A stretch of 64,000 nt of DNA from the NCBI RefSeq assembly GCF_000760695.4, contig NZ_JHEG04000001.1:1001834-1065833 (forward strand). The letters run 5' to 3'. How positions within the stretch are numbered: the first letter of the stretch is position 1; each line of letters begins with the position of its first letter. Positions 8,556 to 17,998 of this stretch are shown here, piece after piece. The notes beneath the pieces are model-generated. The model worked only from the letters and a program-made list of their open reading frames with translations, was not told the DNA's origin and made no database searches. A program made the position numbers and the translations under genes. This DNA is from Tolypothrix bouteillei VB521301 (GTDB taxonomy: Bacteria > Cyanobacteriota > Cyanobacteriia > Cyanobacteriales > Nostocaceae).

Positions 8556-10043
8556 ATGACTATTGCTTTAGACCGTCCAACACAAAAAACTAAATCTGCT
8601 AGGATTCGTGAAAAACTGGGTTATCCAATTATTGATACTGATGTTCATACCCAGGAATTTGAACCCGCAGTTTTGGATTATTTAGAAGAAGTTGCTGGAA
8701 GTGGAATTGTTGAACGCTTTAAAGAACATTTACCAGGAGCTTCTCGCTTTAAATGGTACAAGCAAACTTGGGAAGAACGTTTTGCTTATCGTACTAACCG
8801 TCCTAACTGGTGGGGACGTCCGACTAAAAATACTCTAAATTTGGCTACTATTAGCTTGCCAAAGTTATTGCACGAACGGTTGCAAGAAGCGGGTACAGAT
8901 TTTGCCGTTGTGTATCCTAACTTAGCTACAATGGCACCAAATATAGGCAATGAAGAAATGCGGAGGGCTGTGTGTCGGGCTATTAATAAGTATCATGCTG
9001 ATATTTTCCGCCCGTACTCTGACCGCCTCACACCAATTGCTGCAATTCCCATGCACACTCCTCAAGAAGCAATAGAAGAGTTGGAATATGCCGTCAAAGT
9101 TCTTGGTCTGAAAGCCATTCAAATCCCCGGTTATGTTCGCCGTCCGATTCCCGCCTTTGAGAAGTATGGCAAGGAAGTAGCAAATGAGGTGGTTTGGATT
9201 GATAACTTTGGCTTGGATAGCGAGTATGATTACGACCCTTTCTGGGAGAAATGTGTAGAACTGAAAGTTGTACCTACGACTCACGCTTCAAGTCAAGGTT
9301 GGACGACTCAACGTTCTGTAACCAACGCTCAGTACAACCATATCAATCACTTTGCTTTTGCTGCAGAAGCACTGTGCAAATCTTTATTCTTTGGTGGCGT
9401 TACCCGTCGCTTCCCCAGTTTAAAATTTGCTTTTATGGAAGGTGGTTCTGCTTGGGGTGCGAGTTTGTATGCTGATATTATTTGGCATTGGGAAACTCGT
9501 AATAAAGAACATTTGTTGACCAAGAATAACCCTGCTATTGTAGACAAAGAAGCACTTAAAGAACTCTACATTCGTTATGGTGGAGAACTCGTGCATGGAC
9601 GCTTAGATGGACTCGGTGATGGTTTGGGATTCCACAGCAAGCATTTTGCACCTGAAGATCCAGGCGAGCTAGATGAATTTGCTCTTGCGGGAATTGAGAA
9701 GCCGGAAGATGTACGCGATCGCTTTTTAAATCACTTCTACTTCGGTACGGAGTCAGACGATACCCGTGTAGCTCAAGCTTTTAACCGCAAAGCTCTTCCC
9801 TTTGGCGATCGCGTGAAAGCTTTCTTAGGTTCTGATGCCGGTCATTGGGATGTGCCTGATATTACCAGCGTGGCTGCTAATGCTTACTCCTTGGCAGAAC
9901 GGGAAATCATTACTGAAGAAGATTTACGCTACTTCCTGTCTGTTCATCCATTAGAGTTATATACCAGTCTCAATCGTAACTTTTTCAAAGGTACGGCGGT
10001 CGAGAAACAGGCGGAGGAATATCTTGTCAGTATTGGTCGTTAG
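8556..10043 (+). CDS. Amidohydrolase family protein, paralogue 2
   Basis: The 495-residue product resembles the preceding gene along its whole length. It shares IIDTDVHTQEF, the block around YNHI.HFA, the FGTESDDTRVA segment and FLGSDAGHWD. Differences are spread evenly, so this is an older tandem duplication rather than a recent copy. AGGAG lies just upstream of the ATG. The substitution of HSSGMGW by HASSQGW next to a likely metal ligand may reflect a change in substrate. No other pathway gene is adjacent that would point to the reaction. Confidence 0.85.
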   Translation: MTIALDRPTQKTKSARIREKLGYPIIDTDVHTQEFEPAVLDYLEEVAGSGIVERFKEHLPGASRFKWYKQTWEERFAYRTNRPNWWGRPTKNTLNLATISLPKLLHERLQEAGTDFAVVYPNLATMAPNIGNEEMRRAVCRAINKYHADIFRPYSDRLTPIAAIPMHTPQEAIEELEYAVKVLGLKAIQIPGYVRRPIPAFEKYGKEVANEVVWIDNFGLDSEYDYDPFWEKCVELKVVPTTHASSQGWTTQRSVTNAQYNHINHFAFAAEALCKSLFFGGVTRRFPSLKFAFMEGGSAWGASLYADIIWHWETRNKEHLLTKNNPAIVDKEALKELYIRYGGELVHGRLDGLGDGLGFHSKHFAPEDPGELDEFALAGIEKPEDVRDRFLNHFYFGTESDDTRVAQAFNRKALPFGDRVKAFLGSDAGHWDVPDITSVAANAYSLAEREIITEEDLRYFLSVHPLELYTSLNRNFFKGTAVEKQAEEYLVSIGR

Positions 10044-10593
10044 TTAATTCAGACTTTGCTCTCTCAAAGCTAAGTATGGTGGGCAAATAAATGCCCGACG
10101 CCACTCCTCGCTACGCATGGAAAGACGCGCACGAGGGTGGCTTCCCTACAGATATAAAATATCGGTATTTTCATCATAGCGAAAGCTTCCTTAAAGCCTC
10201 GAAAATCTATCAAAGATACTAATACCAATTCTCTGTGAAATTGCACATTATTGCCCTCACTCTAGAAGAGTGGGGCTATACAAACAAAGCCCACCTGCGT
10301 GGGCTAATTAGATGCATCTTCATTAAGAAATGGTATAACGATAGGTAAAATGTCTAGAATTGGGTTTGTAATTACGCTATGGCTAACGCCATTTTAGGCG
10401 AACAGCGTATGCATTGCAACTACAAACCAGCGATAATTATTCGCACCGATTTACTTAAACCCTAAGTTTTTCAAGGTCAGAAACTTCTTAAGAGTTGGTG
10501 GCTAATCAACAAAGATTTAGAGTTAAAGTATTTAGGTTAAATGTTATATAACAAAAAAGGAAATTTTTTTGAAATTTCAATGAGGAATTTGTA
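10044..10593. other. Intergenic region with dispersed repeats
   Basis: It holds a small hairpin (GGGCA ... TGCCC) at about 10080-10096 soon after the amidohydrolase stop, which may help to end that transcript, and a half copy of the dispersed palindromic repeat at 10259-10308. Near 10374-10416 is a CGCTATGGCTAACGCC-type repetitive stretch. The final 100 bp upstream of the TTG start at 10594 are AT-rich. No gene was recognised. Confidence 0.45.
10259..10308. repeat. Dispersed palindromic repeat, copy 2 (half element)
   Basis: A short palindrome (CTCTAGAAGAG) is followed by GGGGCTATACAAACAAAGCCC and an inner palindrome, CCCACCTGCGTGGG. The order of parts matches the copies at 6164 and 56607. 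Confidence 0.65.
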
Positions 10594-10866
10594 TTGATAA
10601 CTAAACATGAAAGAGTTCTTCTGGAAGAGCTTCAAAGTACGCGTGGTTCTAAAAGCAAACGGTTTGTTATTGATGGAATTGCCTTAATTACATCATTCAG
10701 TGGGCTTATATTTCTGTTTTTCCTCCACCACCAAAGCTATCTTATTCTTCTTGCATCTGCACTTTGTGGAGGAATGATAGGTGTTTCTATTGAAAAGATG
10801 TATAGCAGACAAATTATGTCGGTAGCACTCAAACTTTATAAAATGAACTCAGGAAACCCAACATAA
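10594..10866 (+). CDS. Small membrane protein of unknown function
   Basis: This 90-residue product has a charged N-terminus (KHERVLLEELQ) and two predicted membrane helices (about residues 28-46 and 50-68). They are joined by a short turn with two His residues, and the tail is cytoplasmic. The start is a TTG; GAGGAA lies 7-8 bases before it and no in-frame ATG exists upstream, which supports this start. I do not recognise the family. Confidence 0.55.
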   Translation: MITKHERVLLEELQSTRGSKSKRFVIDGIALITSFSGLIFLFFLHHQSYLILLASALCGGMIGVSIEKMYSRQIMSVALKLYKMNSGNPT

Positions 10867-11082
10867 TTTCGCCTAAAAGCTATAAAGAGGAAGAAATTAT
10901 TACAACTTTATCTTGAGAAAAGCTAAGTAAAAATATTTAGAACTTTCAGCGAGAAAAACTGAGCCCGAACTCTATGTTGTAAAATTTTTTCCTGCCTGAT
11001 AGCACTCTTATGGATGATGTGACTGCTGGTTATGTAATGGAAATGAATCAACTTATTCTTGTTACTTGGCAGGCTGTTAGTT

Positions 11083-13611
11083 TTAAAAAACGACTTCCTT
11101 GAGAACTTCGTCCATTGGGTAATTTGGATCGACAAAATCGAGCGATACTTCACACCGAGTTAATGGAAACGGTTCTAATAACTTATCTTTTTCCCAACTT
11201 TCTAATCGCCACCACAAAGTTTGCACTACTATTTCTCTACCCTCAAGAAACTCAAAAGTAATTTCACCAATATTATTTAATCCTACTATTTCTTTACCTG
11301 TTGTTTTACTAGAAGTATAATCCCGATAATTTTTTGCTGTTGCTAAATATTGCTCTAAAGGTTTTTTACGCTCCTGACCGGGCAAAGGAGCTTTGACAGA
11401 ATAGGGTATGGTAGAGTACGATTCTTTTGGTTCTTCGATACCTTCTGAGTTGGCAGATAAAAAATCAATTCTATACCACCATTCGGGTTGTTTGTTAATT
11501 TGTAGCGATCGCAAGAAACTTCGCTCGTTTACTAAATTCAATTTGGCAGGACTACCTTGAAGTATTAAAGGCAAACACTGAACTGTCTGTTCAAAACTTT
11601 GGTCAATGATAGTATAGATATTACCAACTTCAAGACTCTTTTGTTCTGGATTTTCCCATCCCAAAACCTCTACTGTTGGAAGATTGTTTGTGATGGCAAA
11701 GGGGACAAAACCTTGAGTATGTAATGAATGGCTCCCGCCAAATCCTTGGGCTTCGTTTTTTAAGGAACTGCTAGTAAATTGGGCAATGACTGTTTGTAAC
11801 AATGGATTGTGGGGGGACTCACCATCGACAGGCTTGCCATAGCGCGTCTCTACGTTATTATAATGGGGACTTTGGAACGGATAAGTTGCACCATACTGCA
11901 ATCGGGCAGCAAAACTATAATGAACATCTCCCGACAGGATGATGATACGATTTTTCCGTTCTGGTAGTGCTCGCAATGCAAGTCTTGCTAGCAGCCGTTC
12001 AACTGCGGTTTCTTCTAATCCCCAAGCTTCTGGGTCAAAACCCCATGCAGAAGCCCCTAATTTTTCTGCCATGTTTTTGGCTATCTTTTGTACGGTTTCT
12101 AAAAAAGGTAAACCAATGACTGGGCTTGGAGATACTACTATTGTGATTTTGGCATCTTTTGGGCGAGCTATTTTTGATATTTGTTCATCACAACCTTCTG
12201 CACTTAAAAGTGCTGGAAAATCAAAGTCTTTGTCGCCAGGAAACCCTCGCCAAGTGCGCGTGTCTAGGACTAAAACTTCAAAATTCGGACCAGTGACTGT
12301 ATAGTGCCACTTAAGAGAATTTTCTTGATGTGGTAATCGTCTGGGCTGAGTTTTTTTAATTTCTTCAAAGGTAGGAATATCAAGACACCGTGCTATTTCC
12401 TGTTCGTAGTTTAGATCTCTTCCAAAAGAATCTGACCATGCTTCAGTTGCTTTCAGCAATGTTTCACCGGGTGTGTTACTTTCAAATTGCTCTGGTGTAT
12501 TTCCCCACCCCTGGCATAAAGCATAGGAAAGCAATCCGTTTTGCAAAATACGTTTGCCCAATGGCTGTTTCAAAACGCGATCGCACCACGCCATATTAAG
12601 AAACCAGTCATCCGTCATTTCATGATCGTCAAATATCATATAAGTGGGAACATTCGCCAACCCACGTCTAATATCTTTTAGCGTTGAACTAAATCCTTGT
12701 AAGTAGCACAGTTCCTCTTCAAAAATAGTTTTTTCCTTACTACTTTTTAATCTATTGGGATAGACATCTTTAAAATCAGGTAAATTTTCTTGGTTTGTCC
12801 ACAATACATCACTCCAGGCAAATAAATACATTGCTACAAATTCCCCTAATGTAAATAAGTGACTTTTAGCAATGTTAGAAATTCTATTCATTTTGCCAAG
12901 ACTAGCTGTTAGCCCAGCCGTATGCGTTGCTAAATTGTTGCGTTGACCGGGATTTAACTCTTCAGGATAACTGATGTCTGGAAGTAGTTCTGTCCAACCC
13001 AAAAGAGTTTGGGATGCATCCACAAGCATGAAAAGTAAGGTATCTGCAACATCATCTACATAAACTTGATCCCCTGTTAAGAAAAGTTGATGCGGTCGTT
13101 TTTTAGGGCTTTCTTCTAATGCTTCTCTAATGATTTTGTCTAAAGCTGCTAGTGCATCTAAGCTTTCTCCGTGAGGTTTGCGACACGAACCATGAATGAT
13201 TCGCAAATCGTTTATGTCTTTTGGTACGAGTGCAAAACTCGGCAATTCATATTGAGGATAGGCAATGTCTTGGAGCGAACCATCCAAATTAAATACACCG
13301 GGTTGATTCAGTGTTTCCTCAGTCCCAAAGTCTAAATTATATAGATAAATGTCTCCGTAGGACAGTGAATTTGGAGATGAAATCTTGGCAGTGACAGTAA
13401 CTATATGTAGATGAGTCCCCAGGCTAATACTCTTTCGACTTCCTGTCAATAATAATTTATGACGAATATCAAAGATTTTTAAAGTAACAGTGCGGCTTTC
13501 TTTCAAAGCCACCCAGACAGTTACAGAATGTGTATCGGTTCTTCTTAAAATTGGTCCTGCAAGAACAAGGGGTAGGTTGTTTATCCGTTCCTTCAAAGGT
13601 AGCCATGTCAT
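11083..13611 (-). CDS. PhoD-like metallophosphatase
   Basis: The 842-residue protein shows the PhoD pattern. An N-terminal beta domain (RRTDTHSVTVWVALKES) is followed by a metallophosphatase core: GSCRKPHG, LTGDQVYVDD, FDDHEMTDDW and IILSGDVHYSFAARL. PhoD enzymes are calcium/iron phosphodiesterases or phosphomonoesterases that release phosphate. Classical PhoD is exported by Tat, but I see no signal peptide here, so the location is uncertain. The protein is well longer than typical PhoD (about 450-550 residues); the extra length is mainly a large insertion in the middle and about 180 C-terminal residues. It diverges from the subtilase gene at 13750. Confidence 0.85.
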   Translation of the reverse strand: MTWLPLKERINNLPLVLAGPILRRTDTHSVTVWVALKESRTVTLKIFDIRHKLLLTGSRKSISLGTHLHIVTVTAKISSPNSLSYGDIYLYNLDFGTEETLNQPGVFNLDGSLQDIAYPQYELPSFALVPKDINDLRIIHGSCRKPHGESLDALAALDKIIREALEESPKKRPHQLFLTGDQVYVDDVADTLLFMLVDASQTLLGWTELLPDISYPEELNPGQRNNLATHTAGLTASLGKMNRISNIAKSHLFTLGEFVAMYLFAWSDVLWTNQENLPDFKDVYPNRLKSSKEKTIFEEELCYLQGFSSTLKDIRRGLANVPTYMIFDDHEMTDDWFLNMAWCDRVLKQPLGKRILQNGLLSYALCQGWGNTPEQFESNTPGETLLKATEAWSDSFGRDLNYEQEIARCLDIPTFEEIKKTQPRRLPHQENSLKWHYTVTGPNFEVLVLDTRTWRGFPGDKDFDFPALLSAEGCDEQISKIARPKDAKITIVVSPSPVIGLPFLETVQKIAKNMAEKLGASAWGFDPEAWGLEETAVERLLARLALRALPERKNRIIILSGDVHYSFAARLQYGATYPFQSPHYNNVETRYGKPVDGESPHNPLLQTVIAQFTSSSLKNEAQGFGGSHSLHTQGFVPFAITNNLPTVEVLGWENPEQKSLEVGNIYTIIDQSFEQTVQCLPLILQGSPAKLNLVNERSFLRSLQINKQPEWWYRIDFLSANSEGIEEPKESYSTIPYSVKAPLPGQERKKPLEQYLATAKNYRDYTSSKTTGKEIVGLNNIGEITFEFLEGREIVVQTLWWRLESWEKDKLLEPFPLTRCEVSLDFVDPNYPMDEVLKEVVF

Positions 13612-13749
13612 GGAGCTTGTGTAATTAAGAGAGAGGGGATCTTAGTTTTCGCAATTAAATTATAAAAGAAACATAGATTTAAAAAAGTTTTTAGATTTCG
13701 ACTGTTTCATGACAGGCAGCATGGTGTAAGGTTCAACAGTCACCAAGTT

Positions 13750-14976
13750 ATGGTCGTTACCATGGAACAAGATCAACTTATTATTCTCCGTAACACCAGT
13801 CGTGTAGATTTAAGCGATCTGTTTTCAGGGCGATCGCGTTCTATACAATCGGTTCGAGCATCAGAAGGAATTAACCTTCGCCTTGATGTGGAATCGCTCG
13901 ACAAGCAAGATCTTTTTGAAGTGCGACGAGATCCTGAGGTTGTCAGTATTGCACCACCCATGCCAATTGCACTGGTTAAACCTGTTGCTAGCCAACAAAC
14001 AGAAGCTTCTCCAACTGGGGTGACTTGGGGGGTGAGTGTCACCAGAGCATCAGAAAGCCCGTTTACTGGTAAAGGCGTAACAGTTGCTGTTCTCGATAGT
14101 GGAATCGATGCCGAACATGAAGCTTTCCGAGGAATTCAACTCGTACAGCGTGATTTCACTGGTGAAGGAAACGGTGACAATTACGGTCATGGTACGCACT
14201 GTGCGGGAACTCTATTTGGTCAACCAATTAACGGCTTGCGTTACAGCATAGCGCCTGGGGTTCAACGTGCTTTAATTGGTAAAGTTTTAAATGGGGTAGG
14301 CGGCGGTACTACTGCAGGCATATATCAAGCATTATTATGGGCTATCAACGAAAATGCTCATGTTATTTCCTTATCCCTTGGCTTAGATTTTCCAGGATAC
14401 GTAAACAAATTGGTTGCAGAAAAAGAATACCCAATGGACTTAGCAACATCAAAAGCATTGGAGGCTTACAGAGCAAATATTCGTTTGTTTGAAAGTTTGG
14501 CAGAATTAACTCGTGCGAGAGGGGCTGTTTTCCAACAAGGGACGGTAGTTATTGCAGCAGCTGGTAACGAAAGTAAGCGAGACATTAAGCCTGATTATGA
14601 ATTGGCTGTCACTCCACCTGCAGCAGCTGATGGAATTATTTCTGTAGGAGCACTTCGCACGGATGGCGAACCACATAATGCTTTAACAGTAGCCGATTTT
14701 TCCAACACAGGGGTGAATATCGCAGCTCCTGGTGTTGACATTTATTCTGCAGCAGTTGGTGGTGGTTATATTGACATGAGCGGAACGAGCATGGCAACTC
14801 CACACGTTGCAGGAGTCGCCGCACTTTGGGCAGAAAAAATCTTAAGTGAGACTAGAACTGTCAGTTCAACTGAATTGAGTGCTCGATTGATCGGTCAAGC
14901 AACAAAATCTCGCATAGCAACTGGAGTCGATCCTCTAGATGTTGGTGCAGGGCTTGTACAGGCACCACTAAGTTAG
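13750..14976 (+). CDS. Subtilisin-like serine protease (S8 family)
   Basis: The 408-residue protein has the full catalytic triad: Asp116 in VAVLDSGID, His147 in YGHGTHCAGT and Ser347 in SGTSMATPHVAGVAALWA. The oxyanion Asn is in AAAGNESK. There is no signal peptide. About 95 residues before the protease domain may act as an inhibitor-like propeptide. It could be an intracellular subtilase or one exported by a non-Sec route. A second in-frame ATG at 13762 is an equally possible start. It is divergent from the PhoD-like gene, with 138 bp between. Confidence 0.88.
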   Translation: MVVTMEQDQLIILRNTSRVDLSDLFSGRSRSIQSVRASEGINLRLDVESLDKQDLFEVRRDPEVVSIAPPMPIALVKPVASQQTEASPTGVTWGVSVTRASESPFTGKGVTVAVLDSGIDAEHEAFRGIQLVQRDFTGEGNGDNYGHGTHCAGTLFGQPINGLRYSIAPGVQRALIGKVLNGVGGGTTAGIYQALLWAINENAHVISLSLGLDFPGYVNKLVAEKEYPMDLATSKALEAYRANIRLFESLAELTRARGAVFQQGTVVIAAAGNESKRDIKPDYELAVTPPAAADGIISVGALRTDGEPHNALTVADFSNTGVNIAAPGVDIYSAAVGGGYIDMSGTSMATPHVAGVAALWAEKILSETRTVSSTELSARLIGQATKSRIATGVDPLDVGAGLVQAPLS

Positions 14977-15029
14977 GGTATTTTGGATTTTAGATTTTGG
15001 ATGATAGGGGATTAAGAATCTCCCCCGTG

Positions 15030-15083
15030 TCTCCCTTATCCCCCTTATCTTCCTTGTCTCCCTTATCCCCCTTATCTCCCTTG
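15030..15083. repeat. Tandem repeat, 27 bp x 2
   Basis: Two adjacent 27-base units (15030-15056, 15057-15083) differ at one base. Each is built from smaller CTCCCTTAT/CTTATC/CTTGT pieces. The same motif family appears at 6445-6485 and, in reverse, at 8473. Two copies without unique spacers rule out a CRISPR array. The stretch lies after the subtilase stop codon in a 293-bp gap with no other feature. Confidence 0.75.
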
Positions 15084-15269
15084 TCTGGCCGACCCCAATC
15101 TCTAATTTGAACGTATATTAAGATTTCTCTTAAATAAGTAACAACCTATAAACCTTTGTAAATCTTAAGATTATCTTAAAAAAATGGGTTTAGTATTATT
15201 CTTATGCATCCATCAGCATCATTATGCTAATGGTTAAACCACATCTAGTTGCAATAGGGTTAGTTAGTT

Positions 15270-15485
15270 ATGAAATCTTCTACACTACGTCACCTATGGT
15301 CTGTGATTGAGGAAACTCAAACCAGTATTCTTTTAAATTTTAGCGATACAGAACTCATCCAGCAGTTACTCAAGCAACTCCAAAACCAAAAACTGATGAA
15401 TGGAGAGGAGCTTACCACGATTAATACCTACTTAAGTTCCAAAGTTCCCTTAATTCGGGACATTGCTTTAGCACGTTTGGCATAA
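15270..15485 (+). CDS. Small conserved-looking protein of unknown function
   Basis: This 71-residue soluble protein is mostly helical: HLWSVIEETQTSILLNFSDT, a Gln/Leu-rich helix (LIQQLLKQLQNQ) and a C-terminal helix. It has no signal peptide, cysteines or recognisable catalytic motif. Composition and codon use match the neighbouring genes, so I think it is expressed. The regular spacing of Leu and Gln suggests a protein-binding helix bundle. No function can be given. Confidence 0.6.
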   Translation: MKSSTLRHLWSVIEETQTSILLNFSDTELIQQLLKQLQNQKLMNGEELTTINTYLSSKVPLIRDIALARLA

Positions 15486-15520
15486 CAAAATCATCTTTAT
15501 CAGTAATAGTGTAAGATAAA

Positions 15521-16405
15521 CTACAAGTATTTTTGTAGCAAACCGATCGCTATTTCCGGTACTTCTAGATGGGGTAAAACTCCTGCATCTGCGATCGCGT
15601 GAAATCCTTGAATTGCAGTAGTATTTAACTTGACTAAACGCTCTCCCAACTTGATACTCGTAAATTGTGCTTCTGTTCCCCAAAAGACAACAGTTGGAAT
15701 AGTCAGTTGTTGAATGTACAAACTCAAGTCAAAGTATAAATCCCCTCGTAAAAATGCTAAGGCGGCAAACTTTGCATTGGGCTGTTGTGCAGAAGCTAAG
15801 AAAGCTTGTACCATCTCTTGAGAAACACGTTGTGGATTGGCAAAAAGAAAGCTTTGCAAAAAATTGCGTACAGCCAACTCATTTTCCGCACCTAAAATAT
15901 AAATCAAACGATCTAATAGAGGTGTATTGATAATTTGCAGGGGAAGCCTGCGTCCTGCACCTTGTCCAAAATCATCAAATCCTGACGGGCATACCAAATA
16001 CAGTGCTTTGAATAAAAAAGGTTGGGTGATGGCAAGACGTATCGTCAAGGCTGCTGTTAATGACGATGCTACCACTGTGACAGGTGTAGGACAAGTTTGT
16101 CTGATAAACTCAGCCAAGACTGTCAGGTAATCTTTAACTTGATAATCCCGCACGGGATGAGCAGATTCACCCCAACCAATTAAGTCAGGAGCTAATATGT
16201 GGTGCGTGGTTGCAAATGCAGGATAAACTTTAGACCATTCATATGCAGAAGCCCCACCACCAAAATTGTGCAGAAAGACAAGGGTTGGTAAATCTTCAGT
16301 TTCAGATATTATCCAGGGTACAGCCGTTTGGGTGTAGTAAACCATAAACCCCAAGGATGTATTGATGACTTTCTGCCCAAAACCAGGGGCTTGAAATTGA
16401 AGCAT
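15521..16405 (-). CDS. Alpha/beta hydrolase fold protein
   Basis: The 294-residue protein has the fold's landmarks. The oxyanion-hole strand is FLHNFGGGASAYEW near residue 45. The nucleophile-elbow segment is VTVVASSLTAALTIRLA near residue 108, where ASSLT replaces the usual GxSxG. An acid in VVFWGTEAQ and a His in GFHAIADAGVLPHLE complete the set. Members include esterases, haloperoxidase-like proteins and C-C hydrolases; the substrate is unknown. Cytoplasmic, single gene, with no signal peptide. Confidence 0.8.
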   Translation of the reverse strand: MLQFQAPGFGQKVINTSLGFMVYYTQTAVPWIISETEDLPTLVFLHNFGGGASAYEWSKVYPAFATTHHILAPDLIGWGESAHPVRDYQVKDYLTVLAEFIRQTCPTPVTVVASSLTAALTIRLAITQPFLFKALYLVCPSGFDDFGQGAGRRLPLQIINTPLLDRLIYILGAENELAVRNFLQSFLFANPQRVSQEMVQAFLASAQQPNAKFAALAFLRGDLYFDLSLYIQQLTIPTVVFWGTEAQFTSIKLGERLVKLNTTAIQGFHAIADAGVLPHLEVPEIAIGLLQKYL

Positions 16406-16587
16406 AAATTAATACCGCATAATTCGTAATTCATAATTCGTAATTTTGTGATTACAAATTCTTTCTAAATATTAAGCACGGTTTGCGGAATATAAAAGAT
16501 TCAGAGGGTAGTTTCTTGTAGTGAAAAACCTACCCTATTATAACTTAATTGGGAAATAATTAAGTTATAGAGTTAAAAGTACCAACT

Positions 16588-16797
16588 ATGTCCATAACAA
16601 CCTCTGCTTGTTGTGCAGTCACCTTAAATCAACAACAGGAGCAAAATATTCAGCATCACAAGCAATGTGTGGATTCTGCGCCTGAGAACAGTAAATGTAC
16701 GTCAAAAACTCGCACTGTTACTGTTGTAGAAAATGGTCGAGCGATCGTCAAACCAGCACCAGCACAAACTCAAGAAGATTCTAGTTCCAGCCTTTAG
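16588..16797 (+). CDS. Small hydrophilic protein of unknown function
   Basis: This 69-residue product has four Cys, including a CC pair at positions 8-9, many Gln/Ser/Thr residues and a Ser-rich C-terminus. It ends 4 bp before the end of the convergent acyl-CoA dehydrogenase gene. It shows no known domain or membrane segment. The Cys content could allow metal binding, but their spacing does not match a familiar finger. It may be a real small gene; support is only a good ATG frame. Confidence 0.45.
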   Translation: MSITTSACCAVTLNQQQEQNIQHHKQCVDSAPENSKCTSKTRTVTVVENGRAIVKPAPAQTQEDSSSSL

Positions 16798-16801
16798 AGG
16801 A

Positions 16802-17998
16802 TTACAAAAAATTCACTAAACCGAGGCGCAGTAATTCTCGCGTGAAATCACATGAGTAGCCAATGGTAGCGTCAGCGAGAAACTTGCCTGTAAGAGCATC
16901 TTTTGTAACTCCATAGCCCCCAAGAATTTCAATAGCTGTTTGGGCATTTTTAATTGCTACGTCTACGGCAAAGGTTTTGGCTGCAGGTGCCTTAATTGTT
17001 GACGCTAGTTGGGGATCGGTATCAGCTGTATGGGCTGCATCCCACACCATTAACCGTGCTGCTTGAGTATTGACCATCATATCAGCCAGTTTTAAAGCAA
17101 CGGACTGATGCTCAATAATGGGACGTCCCCAACTCTCTCGATGCTTGGCATAATCTAAAGCGTACTCGTAGGTAGCACGAGCCAAACCTACATAGGAAGC
17201 AGCTAGTCCAATAGCGACTTCAGGAAGTAACACAAGCAGTCTAGCTGCTTCGCCCTCATTCCCAATCAAATTTTCTACTGGGACTCGGACGTTATCTAAT
17301 AAAATTTCGGCATGATGGGAGGGTTTCCAACCAATCATCTCCGTTCTTGTGCCAAACTTTAAACCAGGTGTATCTGCAGGAATGTAAAATATAGACAAGC
17401 TTTCATGTAATGGTTTGTCTAAGGCTGTGCGGGTAATCATGAAGTAGCTATTAGCAATACCAGCATTTGTCACTAGCGAAGATTTTTTACCGTTGAGAAT
17501 ATATCCATTACCCTCTCGCCGAGCAAAGGTTTTCATCCCTATTTTGGGGTCTGGTATGGGACAAAACAAATCTGAAGTGGCTATGTTTGGTTCACTTTCT
17601 GCAGCACTAAACAAATGAGGTTTCCCAGATTTTACAAAAGATAGGATTTGCTTTTGCTGTTCGCGAGTTGCTGCTCTTGTCACAAAAAGCGACATAGCCG
17701 CCGTGAGGTTAAAGTAGCTAGAGGCAATGCTAACGTCTACAGCGCCTATTTCTTCTAACACTAATGCCAAGTCTACACATTTTTTGCCCTTACCACCGTA
17801 CTCTTGCGGTAGCAGTAGAGATGTAAATCCTAGCTCGAATCCTTTGTGGAACACTCGTTTGCAGAAATCCCAGGGTTCGATGGAGCGATCGCTAGACTCT
17901 TCAATTATCTGGACAATAGGTTTGACCTCGGTTTGAGCAAAGTTGCGTGCTGTTGACTGCAACATTTGCTGCTCTTGTGTTAAGGTGAAGTCAATCAT
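16802..17998 (-). CDS. Acyl-CoA dehydrogenase family flavoprotein
   Basis: The 398-residue protein has the three-domain ACAD layout: an N-terminal helical domain (residues 1-120), a middle beta domain with NGKKSSLVTNAGIA, and a C-terminal helical domain with the flavin-contact segment ILGGYGV. FAD-dependent ACADs oxidise acyl-CoA thioesters, and some act on other substrates. The catalytic Glu in medium-chain enzymes sits in YEGTSQ; here the aligned segment reads CDFTRE, with Asp384 in its place and no Gly after it. This may mean altered chemistry or a non-fatty-acid substrate. It stands alone, without beta-oxidation genes nearby. Confidence 0.85.
   Translation of the reverse strand: MIDFTLTQEQQMLQSTARNFAQTEVKPIVQIIEESSDRSIEPWDFCKRVFHKGFELGFTSLLLPQEYGGKGKKCVDLALVLEEIGAVDVSIASSYFNLTAAMSLFVTRAATREQQKQILSFVKSGKPHLFSAAESEPNIATSDLFCPIPDPKIGMKTFARREGNGYILNGKKSSLVTNAGIANSYFMITRTALDKPLHESLSIFYIPADTPGLKFGTRTEMIGWKPSHHAEILLDNVRVPVENLIGNEGEAARLLVLLPEVAIGLAASYVGLARATYEYALDYAKHRESWGRPIIEHQSVALKLADMMVNTQAARLMVWDAAHTADTDPQLASTIKAPAAKTFAVDVAIKNAQTAIEILGGYGVTKDALTGKFLADATIGYSCDFTRELLRLGLVNFL

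Noticed and set aside
15030..15083. CRISPR-like repeats
   Set aside because: The two 27-bp units are directly adjacent, without unique spacers, and belong to a low-complexity family seen elsewhere in the window.
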